Both the position numbers and the translations under genes were made by a program. Source: Brachionus rotundiformis (taxonomy: Eukaryota > Rotifera > Eurotatoria > Ploima > Brachionidae). Taken from it: 64,000 nucleotides of DNA. Positions 1 to 10,579 of the stretch are shown one piece after another. Position 1 is the stretch's first letter. The number at the start of each line of letters is the position of its first letter. The stretch is taken from contig JAESIW010000020.1 in the NCBI GenBank assembly GCA_016802295.1, forward strand, positions 5,339,281 through 5,403,280. The letters are read 5' to 3'. The notes beneath the pieces are model-generated. The model was not told where the DNA came from, made no database searches, and saw only the letters and a program-made list of their open reading frames with translations.

Positions 1-147
1 TTTAGGACTTTAGGATGAACCAGATCGGATCCGATTGATTTATGAGTATCCAGTTCAGAGAGTAATTTGCTTATTTTGTGACAGCTGAAAACATCATATG
101 GGTTCATGTCAAAAATAATTTGTGTTCTTGATGATAGTTGTGGTTTT

Positions 148-657
148 TTACTTACAGTTACCGTGTTGAAAGAGTTGTAGACAGTTTGCAATATCTTCTT
201 CATTAATCAGCTGTTTTCCTTTACGGTCCACAAGATATCTAATCTTGTCCTTGCATTTCTTTTGGTCATTAATATACGAGTATAGAAGCTTTGGGTTGTA
301 TTTACATTGTCTAGCGATTTTCTTTTCATAACTTAACACTGTCTCTGCTACTAATTTTTTAACTTCATAGCATTTTTTTTTGTAGGCGGACTTCAGAATA
401 ATAGCTGCACTCTTAGACGCCGCCCTAAGTTTGGAAAAAAGCTTAAATTTTTCCTTTGTTATCTTCTTGATTTGCGGATTTGACCACTTAGGAATAGTCT
501 TTTTAAATCTGAAAGATTTAGAGACATGGATAACTGGGATATGCTTTTCAACCAGTTTATTATATTTTTGAAGGAAGGCCTCGTAGGCTTCTTCGGTGGT
601 CAAGTTTTCGAATAGGGTGTACCAGTCAGTAAGGTTTAGCTCTGTGATCATATCCAT
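148..657 (-). pseudogene. LINE ORF2 linker between endonuclease and RT
   Basis: About 169 residues rich in Lys with the block NPKLLYSYINDQKKCKDKI, the usual signature of the segment between the endonuclease and reverse transcriptase of CR1/Jockey-type ORF2 proteins. The same frame extends upstream (rightward) to about 870, where it continues the broken endonuclease. It is left again near 170 by another frameshift, after which the RT start appears in a different frame at the window edge. Confidence 0.7.
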
Positions 658-782
658 ATAGTTACCTTTTGAGTAGATTCTTTTGGCTTCATATTCTGGA
701 GCCGGTAGGTGTGTGTTTAAGTGGTAGTCGAAATTTAGTGTGTTATGCAGAATGTTTTTGCTGGAACAGCTGAGATGAGGTC

Positions 783-1586
783 CTATGTTGACTTGGAAAA
801 TTCTAGTTGGGTCATCGCAGAGTACAAGATCCAGAGTTTTTGCACCAAAGTCGGAAGAAGTGTAAGTTGGTAAAGGTAGTTATCAGATAGAGTGTCTAGG
901 AAGGCAATGCTTGAGTTCCTTCCTTTACCTTTGTAAGTACCACCGAGGTTCGTCCATAAAATGTCCGAAAAATTAAAGTCACCTAGGACAACTAGGCCAT
1001 TTTGTTTTTTTGTGTCAACTAATTTTTTGGCATGGATAATGGCATTGTTAATGCTAGTGCTGGTGATATAATCCGCATGTGGAGGGCGATAAACGCAACC
1101 AATTAGTAATTTGTAGCTTTTTAAGGTTAGTTGACACCAAACTTGCTCGCTATCATTGTGATTTAATTTTATTTCAAAAGATGAAATGTCATTTCTGATG
1201 TACAGAGCGACACCTCCTCCTCTGGCAATTTCCCTGTTTCTAAGATACTTAGTGTAACCCGGCAAGTCGGTGATGGAGTAACCATTGAACCATGTTTCAG
1301 CTACACCAATTACGTGGGGGAATTTAAGGTTAATAATTAGAGAATTGAAATCAGCCCATTTATTAACAAGTGAGGTGGGATTTAGAAATATGAAACTAAG
1401 TTTATCTTGCCATGTGCAGGTATGGTTAGTGTAAGGGGAGGATATTTGAATTAATTTCTGGTTTCGTAGATTATGATGTGCAGCAGGTTGTCCGCCCCCA
1501 ACAACTGAATGTCTATTTGTTTTTGATTTCAATTTTCCTGAGTTCACCGTTGCGGATTCCCCAGTACCACTTCTTCTCACCATCAT
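783..1586 (-). pseudogene. LINE ORF2 N-terminal part: APE-type endonuclease
   Basis: About 267 residues opening with two adjacent ATGs. The sequence shows apurinic-endonuclease-like blocks in order: FLNPTSLVNK, GVAETWF (catalytic Glu), ARGGGVALYIR, LIGCVYRPPH and VVLGDFNFSDI (catalytic Asp/Asn). The frame is lost near 870. The expected continuation, including LDLVLCDD, is found in another frame just downstream, so a one-base frameshift ends this reading early. In an intact element this domain nicks the target for target-primed reverse transcription. Confidence 0.8.
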
Positions 1587-2232
1587 CTTGAAATCGATGC
1601 CTCCCAGAAACAGAATTTAGGCCATCGTTGCGTTTATTTCGTTCGGAGCGTAATTTACTTTCAATTAGTCGCTCATTTAAAGTCTTGTCTTGATTTATAT
1701 AAATATTTCTATAATCATCATATTCTTTTAGGACTTTAGCAGCAATAAGCGTCGATTTTTGTGAATCACTATCTGTCATTTCCACAATTACTTTTGATGT
1801 CCAAGTAGGGGTTAGTGTGTTTGGTGATGTCGATAAGTCTACATGGTTGGAGCGTTTGGGTAGTCTGTACACTTTGACCATCTTCTCCTTTGACACTCCA
1901 ATCTTGGTGAAGATTTTTTCAACCTCATTTCTAGCGTGATTATCTCTGTCTTCCTTGGAATCATGGTTACATTCGATTATGCCAGAAATTGTTATATTTT
2001 TGTCAATTTTACTTTTCTGGTTAGATTCTTTGGTGATTTTAGAGATGATTACTGCTTCGGTCTCTTTGTTAGACGATTTGAAGAGATCTGCGTAGGTCAT
2101 AGCTCCATTATTCTTGCCGTTTTGATTAAGACTTCTTTCTAGAGTAGCAATTTTCTCATCTTTAGCCATGTTGCTTTCTTTAAGCGATTTGATTTCATTG
2201 ACTAGTTCTTTGACTAAGTTGGAAATGTTCAA
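1513..2232 (-). pseudogene. LINE ORF1-like protein (RNA-binding/coiled-coil type)
   Basis: An open frame of about 239 residues. The first codon is TTG; the first ATG is about 21 codons further in, and an in-frame stop lies about 14 codons upstream of the TTG. The N-terminal part is a short heptad-like stretch (about residues 1-36). The middle is a KNITISGI...DRDNHARNEVEKIF block resembling the RRM-like fold of LINE ORF1 proteins, followed by a basic C-terminal part (KLRSERNKRNDGLN) typical of nucleic-acid-binding ORF1 tails. It overlaps the ORF2 frame by 74 bp. ORF1 proteins chaperone LINE RNA. The copy is probably inactive because ORF2 is broken. Confidence 0.65.
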
Positions 2233-2290
2233 TGACCATGCGATGAGATCCCTACTAGTTTGTGAATGGTTTTAAAATATTGTGTCCACC

Positions 2291-2717
2291 AATGTCGGTA
2301 ATGATCGTTACGTTATAATTGTGAAAGATTTGAAATATTATAGAATAACATATTTCTAAACGGGAGAACTAAGAGGATATCTGAGTAAGTGCTACAAAAT
2401 AACAAACAAAGTTTAATGGGAATTTTTTAGAAACATTGCGATAAATCATGATCAAAATAATATATTTTTTTATATTTTTTACTAGCAGATATTTGTTTTT
2501 TTTCTTAGTGATGTTGACTATAATCTCTTGATTTTATGCTGACCCTAGCACATTCTCTAATTTAGATTCAGTTTTAGTCACTTTTTTATCCTAAAATGTT
2601 ATTCGAGTATTAAATTCTGTTTTATTTTTTTTAATATTTATTAGAAAAACATTTGTTTTAATCATATATCCATTTATATTAACCTTTATTGGTAATCAAG
2701 CATCAATATTTAATATT
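2291..2717. other. AT-rich spacer
   Basis: Between the LINE and the nested MITE. No supported open frame, RNA gene or clear repeat was seen. Confidence 0.5.
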
Positions 2718-2719
2718 TA

Positions 2720-3254
2720 CAGTACAATTTAAAACTAACTTGTATGCGTTTTGTTCCGCTCTTCTTCCTTTCTTTTCCTTGAAGATTTTCTCAATATTTT
2801 TTTTCCGAAAAAAATCCTCCGGTGTTTGAGTGTTAAGATTTCATTAGATTACCGATTAATGAGAGGGAGATGACATTATACTTTAAAGGTTAAGTCTTGT
2901 GAGTTGAAAAATTTAATAATTGAAGACAAAGTACCGTAAACCCTTGCAAATAAGTGCTCCCAAAATCGTGACTTTGTCGAAGAATTTAAGCCCCTAGATG
3001 AAAGAAAATTTTCTTCAAGTTAAATATTTTATAAAGATCTAAGTATGCTTTACAAGATAGCAACATAGATAGAACTAAGCCATTTTTGAATAGCTTTTAA
3101 AAAATGGGTCTTAATGGGGCACTTATTTGCAAGGGAATACTGTATTTGTTAATTTTGAAGATAAAGAACATGAAGGTAGTAAGAAGGAGAATAAAGGAAG
3201 AAGAAAGGAAGAGGAGAGGAAAAAGAGCTTTCAAGTTACTTTTAAATTGTACTG
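2720..3254. mobile_element. MITE with about 60-bp terminal inverted repeats (outer)
   Basis: The left end reads CAGTACAATTTAAAACTAAC and the right end is its imperfect reverse complement. Similarity continues inward through a CT-rich tract (left about 2720-2782, right about 3193-3254). Both ends are flanked by TA (2718-2719 and 3255-3256), as expected for a TA target-site duplication. A CAGT start plus TA duplication is typical of pogo/Tc1-mariner elements. There is no transposase frame, so it would be non-autonomous. Another smaller element sits inside it. Confidence 0.7.
2934..3142. mobile_element. Second MITE nested in the first
   Basis: The left end is CCGTAAACCCTTGCAAATAA and the right end is the reverse complement of CAGTATTCCCTTGCAAATAA. 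With the flanking TA the arms match at about 25 of 29 positions and are separated by about 150 bp. Both ends abut TA. Removing the element would rejoin ordinary host sequence, so it looks like a later insertion into the larger MITE. The CMGTA end again suggests the pogo/mariner group. Confidence 0.65.
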
Positions 3255-3498
3255 TAAATTAAATTTTGCTTAAATTAGAAATAGTTGTAGCGATAATTAT
3301 TTAAACATTTGAATTATTTGAACTATTATATTATTTAATACCCGATAGTTATTGTCACCGTAACTATTTTTTTTTTATTCTGGCTATTAGGCGTTAAATT
3401 TAATAAAAAATAATCCAATTTTATTTATTAACTAAAATATGTAAAATAATCAAAATACTTGAATAAGGAACTTAGCAAATAGAGATAAAAGAGGCAGT

Positions 3499-3646
3499 AT
3501 GTTAAAAATTTTTCTTTTTACATTTTCATATTTTTATATTTATGGCACATTGTTACAGAAAATTTTTATTTGGGAAAATTGAATCAAATTTTTCTAAATA
3601 TTGCATAAAAATATATTATATGAAAATGCAAAAATGTAAAATTTTT
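3499..3646. repeat. AT-rich imperfect inverted repeat
   Basis: The arms begin GTTAAAAATTTT and run inward through a shared CATTTTCATAT block, facing each other around a short centre with a few indels. It could be a decayed MITE or a fold-back structure. No target-site duplication was recognised. Confidence 0.45.
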
Positions 3647-4503
3647 AACAATTTGCCGATAATAGATGTTCTTATTATTAATAAGAAATAATGAAAAAAA
3701 ACGATAGTAATCTATCATATTTGTTGATTAAAAGAAATAATATAATCAAAAAATTCTACTTGAATTTGAATCGCTTAAATATAAAATTGAAAAAAGCATA
3801 AAAATCAAAATTAATTATAGCAATAAATGATTTTTTTAGAATAACTGAAAAAATAAGCTAAAATTTTTTAAACAAGCTGAAATTTGAAAATTCTGATTTT
3901 AGAACTTATTAGAGGACTAATCAAGGTCTCAAAGCTTTGAGTGTATGATTTTAAATAAGTTTAAGTAGAATTTTATTAATATACTAAATGAAAAATTAAG
4001 CTTTTTCATTATTTTAATTTATATTTATTTTTTGATTTCACCTTTTCAAAACCGTGAAATTCTAGCCAATTTCACATCACGCCATCAATCTAATTTGCTT
4101 AAATAATAAAATTAAAGCTAAAAGATTAAGCTCAATCGAAATTTTTGCTTTAAAACATTTGATTACTTAAAGCAATTAGACATATAAAATAAACCATTTT
4201 TTAAAATTTAATAATTTTTTACCTTTATTCTTAGCTTAAGTTATATTTTATTATTTAAAAAAATCTATTGTTTGGAAAATATTCTACCTTGATAAATAAC
4301 GCTGTCTCATTTTCTAAAATGTGAAATCACTCTTCAAAAAAATGAGAAAGCCCTCTGATATTTTTTTATTTCAAAAATAGAAAGTTTAATTTTTTGATAT
4401 AAAAATTAGTGCTAAAAGAATTTATTTTTCTTTTTTTTAAATTACAAAAAACAAGTTCAACAAAAATTTAATTCTCTTCATAATAATTTTCCAAAAAAGA
4501 AAT
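3647..4503. other. AT-rich spacer upstream of the zinc transporter gene
   Basis: No coding frame or recognised repeat was seen. It presumably contains the promoter and 5' UTR of the ZIP gene starting at 4504. Confidence 0.45.
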
Positions 4504-5937
4504 ATGAAAAAGTTAATAGCTATTCTATTATTTACTTTTCTGCAAACTGTTTTATCCTCCGAAGAGGAATCAAGCGCACCTACAGTTGCTGAGAGTAAAA
4601 ATTAATATCATGTATATAAAATAACTGTACATTTGTAAATAGAATATGGTTATGGTACAATTGCGATCGTGATCATCTCTCTTATTACTTTAATTGGTTT
4701 TTTAATACTTCCTTGTTTTAAAAAATCAATTTTTGACTATGTCCTGATGATCCTTACTGCATTGGCCGCTTCAACTTTATTTTGTGATACTCTTTTGCAC
4801 ATTCTTCCAGAAGTAAATTAATAATAAAAAAGATTGTCAATTAATAACAAAGATTGAAGGTTCTTGGATTACATGGACATGACGAAGAACATGAGGAAGA
4901 ACATGATCACGAAGAAGATAAAATAGTTGTTGAAGATTATTTAATCAAAATATGTGTATCGATTGCTGGTAATTAGTTTAAGAAATTTGTTTAAAAAAAA
5001 TAAAAAACATTTAAGTTTTATATATTCTGTGGCTTTTTGAAATTTTGGTTCATCATTTTTCAGGAAAAACCCGCTTTGGAAATTCACATGGTCACAGTCA
5101 TGGTATTAGTATGGAAGATGAAGATGATAATGAATCTCATGGTATTTAAAAAAAGCGCCAATTTTGAATCATATTTAAAACTTTTGTTACTTAAAAGGAA
5201 ACAAAATTTTACCAACAAAATTAGATCCAACACAAGATTTAGTGCGAGCTAATTCGGGCCAAAAATTGACCGATGGAAAAAAAAAGCGAACATTTTTGGA
5301 TAATTTGAAAAGAATTAAAGCAGCGGGTATTTTTAGATAATTTTTAAAACTTGAGTATTCAGAATTAATTTTAGGCTGGATTGTACTTATTGGTGATGGA
5401 TTGCATAATTTTGCTGATGGAATGGCTGTAGGGGCTTCATTTGCTAAATCATTGAATCTTGGTATTTCAACTTCGATTGCTGTATTTTGTCATGAAATTC
5501 CCCATGAACTTGGTATATTTTAAAATGATATATTTCTATATATTTTTGTAAAATTAATTTAATTTAAAGGAACATATGCTGTTTTAATGAAAAGTGGATT
5601 CAGCTATTGGCAAGCCTTGATTTTCAATTTAATAACAGCATTAAACTGTCTTGTTGGATTTTATGTTGGTGTTTCTGTGTCGGATCAAGAAGAAGCTAGA
5701 AAATGGATCTTTACCATAACTGCTGGAATGTTTTTATACATTGCGTTAGTCGATTTGGTAAATTAACTGACTTTTAATTTAAACTAATATTCGAAGTAAA
5801 TTATAAAAAAGCTCCCATCGGTAATGGCCTCAAAAAAGTGGAACTGGATTGTTTTTGCTTTATGTAATTTGGCCATGATTTTGGGTTTTGTATTTATGTT
5901 CTTATTGGCAATTTTTGAAGAACATATAAAAATTTAA
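4504..5937 (+). CDS. ZIP zinc transporter, LIV-1 (SLC39) subfamily
   Basis: A spliced gene with introns of about 45-55 nt. It encodes a multi-pass membrane protein that should move Zn2+ (or related divalent metal) into the cytosol. It opens with a signal-like MKKLIAILLFTFLQTVLSS. A helix ending DTLLHILPE leads into VLGLHGHDEEHEEEHDHEED and a later His-rich loop (SHGHSHG). The two metal-site helices are clear: DGLHNFADGMAVGASF and CHEIPHELG. The last helices end with LLAIFEEHIKI. The HEIPHE motif marks the LIV-1 group, closest in pattern to ZIP4/6/10/12. The long ectodomain of vertebrate relatives is missing. The motif reads HELGT instead of the usual HELGD. Splicing is inferred from frame continuity; the third intron (about 4969-5013) is the least certain. 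Confidence 0.88.
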
Positions 5938-6744
5938 AATTTTGTTTTTTATAATTATTTAAATTATCTATGATTATTTTGAAAAAATAAGCACTGAATA
6001 AATAGCTTGCTTTTCAGATACATTAAATAAAAAGTCTGAACAAATAAAAATCGAAAAAATAAAGACTAAAAACAAATAAGAAAAATTTAAATGTAATTAT
6101 AAAATGAATAAAATATTAAATCACATAATCTTCTTTAAGAAAATAAAAATTGTTAAAAATCATCTTTTCGAAATCCATATATATTCTTACATTAAATTTA
6201 GAAACTGTATTTACACTTAATTTTAAGATAGTTATAAAAACTAAATTTTGATAAAAATTAGTTTTAAAAATCCAGTTTATAAATTTAATTTAACTATATT
6301 CCAAGACTTAATATTCTACTAAAAAAATTCTAGGATGATAGCAGGTTAAATCTAATTGAAAGAAAACATCTTAAGACTTATAAAACGATATCAATTTAAA
6401 AAGATGTTAAGGTTGTCCCTAAAATTCGGAACCCGGAACCAAATTCTAAAAAATGGAACGGAACCTTAGGCTTACTATAATCTGAACCCTATCTCTGCAT
6501 TGAATATTTGAATTAAAAACATCCTAATAAATTTAACAAAAAATAATTTTTGAGCATTACCATTTTAATTGGATCAACAACTTCAATGCACCAAAATAAG
6601 ATCAACAAAATTGGCCAAATAACTTAAGCACTTATACTGTTATATCATGGGAAAATAAAAAAAAATGTTTAGCTTTAATATTTTTTTCCAAAGCCACAAA
6701 CAATCTTTATTCTAAAATAAAACTAAGCACAATTCTAATATTAT
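5938..6744. other. AT-rich intergenic spacer
   Basis: It follows the ZIP gene and should include its 3' UTR. No other feature was seen. Confidence 0.45.
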
Positions 6745-7060
6745 CAATCAAATGAGACGAGATTAGAGAAGTTGGGGTTTACTACCCTGAGCAATAGTAG
6801 AGATAGAAGAGATCCAGTTGAATATTTCACGATAGCTAATGGTTTGTCCAAAGAAAATCGGCACATTCCAAACAAAGTTAAAATTTGGAATTCAGATAAG
6901 TTTAAGCAGACAAATTTGCCTGGAATAATTATTTTTAGTTTATTAAATTGTTGTGTAATTCGTTTTAGCTATCATAGTGAGACTCTTAGTCTTGCTCTAC
7001 AGGTTAATGCTTGTTGTAGCTCATATTATTATTATTATTATTATTATTATTTTTATTAAT
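6745..7060 (+). mobile_element. 5'-truncated LINE remnant ending in an (ATT)n tail
   Basis: The open frame reads ETRLEKLGFTTLSNSRDRRD then PVEYFTIANGLS, the conserved block that follows the RT domain in many CR1/Jockey LINEs (RLKKLGLTTLxxRRxRGD...KIxNG). After a deletion, the frame ends in an (ATT)n run read as poly-Tyr, a common 3' terminus of these elements. Only the last few hundred bases of the element survive. Confidence 0.6.
7024..7058 (+). repeat. (ATT)n microsatellite, LINE tail
   Basis: About ten ATT units with one interruption near the end, directly following the LINE coding remnant. It is best explained as the 3' tail made during target-primed reverse transcription. Confidence 0.8.
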
Positions 7061-7439
7061 ATGACAATGATCTTTTCTGATTCAGCGAAAAGTAAACACG
7101 AGTAGCACGAGAATGAACCAGCCAGAGGTTATTCAAATAAAGTAATAGATAACTGGAACAGATTGCACTCTGAAGTAGTCAAAGTGGATTCAAAGAACCT
7201 TTTTGACGAAAGAACCTTTTTCAATTCATTTAAATATATTTACAATTAAATATAATTTATATTTTACGTAGCTTTTTTTTTAATGAAAAAATGATTTTTC
7301 AATTTTCAAAGTTTGAAAACTAAATTTCCTATAATTTTTAAGAATTTTGTATTCTACTTATTTATATATATTTTTATTTATATATATCTAAATCCAAAAA
7401 TGCCTAACCTTAAAATAACCATACTTTTTAACTTAGAAT
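7061..7439. other. AT-rich spacer between two LINE remnants
   Basis: No coding or repeat signal was seen. Confidence 0.4.
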
Positions 7440-7744
7440 TTTGTTATTAGAACACTTTAAATAAGCAGATAAACTAGTTATAATATTTCTTTTTAAAACC
7501 ATTCTTTGATTCTGCTGATAGTACGTCTGGAGGAGCCGGTTCCAGTTTTCCACAACTCTGTTCAATAGAAAATTCTTTCTTGACTATTTTTTGTAAATTG
7601 CTCGACCAATTTGCGCCTTTGTCCTCGAACATTATTTGTATTAAGTATGAATATCAAGATTTGTTCAAAAGAAAACTTCAAATTTTTAAATCTTTTTTGC
7701 CATGTATATTTATCTATATTTGTGCAAATTTTGGTCAGAATCAA
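7440..7744 (-). mobile_element. Decayed LINE 3' coding fragment
   Basis: On the minus strand one frame reads NVRGQRRKLVEQFTKNSQE. After a frame shift near 7565 it continues RKNFLLNRVVENWNRLLQ. This matches the C-terminal LINE block of the form RGHxxKLxKQF...RxNFFxxRVVxxWNxLP. The copy is clearly inactive and lies in the opposite orientation to the fragment at 6745. Confidence 0.55.
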
Positions 7745-8018
7745 CTAGTTCTGTCAGGAGCTATTAATCGATAATGGATTTGTGAAATGTTTTTAAAGCT
7801 GACTTAAAATTAGATTATTTAAGTAACAATTTTACCATATAAAATTCTTTTCAAACGCAAGGTAGGAAGACCAACAGTAACATGGAGGTAAACAATCACC
7901 AAAGAGAAATGAAATGTAGTAATGACCCTATGCTCAACAAAGACTGAATAAGACAAAAAATTTTAATATTTGATTTAAATATTTTTATTTAAAAATACAT
8001 TTTTTTAAGAAAAACAGC

Positions 8019-10343
8019 TCAAATAGTTACAAAATATTTACCAAAAGAATTAATACTTAAATTGATGTCTTCATAGACTTGCTTATTATTTTTATTTTTA
8101 ATTAACTTCTTAAGTCTTATATCATGAGTGTTATTTTTTTTCGGTGTATTCGATTGACTATCTTGCTTGATCAAATTCAATTCTTCCTGTTGAATAGGTG
8201 GTAAATCAGCAGTTATAAGCAAATGAGAGCCGTTTTCAATCAGACCGTATTCATGAGCGACTGCTATTTGATTAACGACACGTCTTTCAACTTCATATTT
8301 GATGCTCCTGGCTCCATAACTTATATCATATCCATTAACTAAGAAATCCAGTGCTTTTCTGTCCCATTCAATAGTCATTCCATGCTTATCTTTTGCTCTT
8401 TTTGCCCAAAATTCCAGCTCTCTTTTGACCAATTGAGTCAGCTCAGACTTGGAAAAAGGAAGAAAGTACACAAATTCATTAATTCGGCCTAAAAATTCAT
8501 CTCTTTTAAAATGTCTCTTTAATATTGGTTTAACCACATTATTTTTGAACTGCTTTGAAATTACAATATTATCTTTTTCTTCATTTTGAGCTAATTTTTT
8601 TAAATAAAGTATATTTTTATCAAAATTTTATATCTAACATTACCATCTCTAGCAGCTTCATCTCTTAACATTACAGCATGATCTGCTATTTCATCACTGG
8701 CCAGATTCGAAGTCATTATAAAAATAGCATCTTTACAATCAATGGTCTTTCCCTTGCCATCAGTCAAACGACCCTGAAGAAAAAAATCTTTTAAATTAAA
8801 GTTTTTAAATAAATATCAAGATTCTACCTCATCAAATAGTTGTAACATTATAGTTAATACATCTGTATGAGCTTTATCAACCTCGTCAAATAAAACTACT
8901 GCATTTGGAGCTTTGGTTAAAGCCTCGGTGAGTATTCCACCCTCTTGGTGACCAACATAGCCTGGTGGAGCTCCAATAAATTTAGCAACTTCATGCTTTT
9001 CTTGATATTCTGACATATCTATTCTTATAAAATGAGTTTTGGATTTATCTCCGTGCAAATATTTGGCTATTTGCTTGGCCAATTCTGTTTTGCCAATGCC
9101 TGATGAACCCAAAAACAGAAAAACCTTAAACAAAAGAAAAAAAGATTTTATATTTTTCTACTCTCAATTAATTTAGGAAAATACCAAAGGATGTTCTTCG
9201 TCAATCCATCCATTTTCTTTGCGTCTAATTACAGAACAAACTGTTTGAATGGCATTCTCTTGACCAATTATATGCTGACGAATTCTTTCCTCCAAAGGAA
9301 ATTTTCGTCTTTCTTCTCGAAGCTTTTCTTCTCTTTTGTCTTTAGCCTTTTTGGAAATAATTAAAATATTTTAAGTTTTATTTAAATTCTATTAACTATT
9401 TTTTCATATCCTTCGAGAAGCTTTTTTATATCGTCACTAGCACAATACTCAAAAGGTCTATGGCCTAATTCGTTTTCCATCAATGGATCAGCACCTGCGT
9501 CCAAAAGCATCTTTATTAGGTTAACATTGTCGGTCAGGACGGCATAGTGGAGTGCTGTAAAACCTTTAAAAGTAGCCCTCGAGTTCAGTCTATCTGAAAA
9601 TTCATCTTCTCTTTCATACAAAACCTGTAGCGGATTCATCGAAAGCCTTTTAGAAGTTGCATTTACATTTATAAACTCATCTCCAATGTTAGGATCAGCT
9701 CCGTTATCAAGTAACAACTTAACAACACTTAAAAAAAATAAATAAATTATTAAATTAATAATTAATTTTTCATTGTTAATACTCTATATTTTTGTTTATA
9801 ACTGCAACATGAAGTGCTGTCCATCCTAAAGGATGTTTTTCATTAACATTAAAATTTCTGTCCCTGCATAATCTTAAATTAAATTTTAAATGCCCATAAA
9901 ACAAAAAAAATTAAGAATTTAGTTTATACCTTTTTATTTCTTCAACAAAATTTTTTCTTGCTGCCAAAAAAAGTCTTTTTTCTTAAAAAAAAATTGATAA
10001 TTTTTTAAATAATATGTTTAAAAATTAAAAAAAACAAGATCCTACGTTTTTTGTTCGACTCGTATAGATCTGATTCACAAAATGCTGTTGTGGTCAAAGA
10101 TAAAAAGGCAATTATAGATGCAGATATTAAACCAAAGTAGCTTTTTGGTTCTCGTTTGTAATTGGAATTTGAGAATTTATGATTAATTATAGGAAGCTTT
10201 TGGACAGTATATGATTTGTCTATTCCAATCAGAATTGTTGGATTGACAATGGTTCTCTTAGGTAGTCCAAAAAGCAGGCTTTTATGGCCAAAAATCTTCA
10301 AAATTTTGTTTTTATTATTAAAATTTAGAATTTTTGAAATCAT
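8019..10343 (-). CDS. CLPB: Mitochondrial ankyrin-repeat AAA+ disaggregase CLPB (Skd3)
   Basis: A spliced gene of about eight exons and about 640-650 residues (human CLPB has 707). In mitochondria CLPB resolubilises aggregated intermembrane-space proteins using ATP. In order: a basic presequence (MISKILNFNNKNKILKIF...); a hydrophobic stretch YFGLISASIIAFLSLTTTAF, in the place where mammalian Skd3 is cut by PARL; ankyrin repeats (GWTALHVAVINKN, GFTALHYAVL); the block RRKFPLEERIRQHIIGQENA; Walker A GSSGIGKT; pore-loop region GYVGH; Walker B VVLFDEVDKAH; and a C-terminal small domain with GARSIKYEVERRVVNQ. The start is the ATG at 10343; the open frame extends upstream without a better start. It is divergent from FAM98. 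Confidence 0.93.
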
Positions 10344-10579
10344 TTTTTTATGAAATATTTTGGTCAAAAAATTTAATATGGTAAATTCTAATAAATTTTG
10401 AAATATTGCAAAATAGGCTGCTAACTTGACATTTGTAGAAAATTCGAAAATTAAGAATTTAAAGTGTACCTGTAATTTTGGTAAAATTTTGCACTCTAAA
10501 CTTAACAATTTAGCCAGCAAATTATTTTTTAAAAAATCATAAAGTTTTGAAATTAAAAGTTTTAATTTTTTTTAGTAAA
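10344..10579. promoter_or_regulatory. Candidate bidirectional promoter between CLPB and FAM98
   Basis: Only 236 bp separate the two start codons, which point away from each other. Both 5' UTRs and both core promoters must fit here unless exons lie further out. No clear TATA box was seen on either side, consistent with housekeeping-type promoters. Confidence 0.55.

Larger units (their letters stand above)
1..2290 (-). mobile_element. Decayed non-LTR retrotransposon (LINE), cut by the window edge
   Basis: Read on the minus strand, this is a LINE whose 5' end lies near 2290 and whose 3' part runs past base 1. In order it holds ORF1, an APE-type endonuclease, a basic linker and the very start of the reverse transcriptase, where a peptide reading LDTHKSIGSDLVHP matches the usual opening of an RT domain. 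At least two frame breaks, near 870 and near 170, interrupt ORF2. The organisation resembles CR1/Jockey-type LINEs; the exact clade is not determined. No poly(A)-like tail or target-site duplication can be seen because the 3' end is outside the window. Confidence 0.85.

Noticed and set aside
5037..5252. 71-codon frame inside the zinc transporter
   Set aside because: Different frame running through exon and intron of the ZIP gene.
7580..7774. 64-codon plus-strand frame
   Set aside because: Antisense to the LINE remnant on the minus strand.
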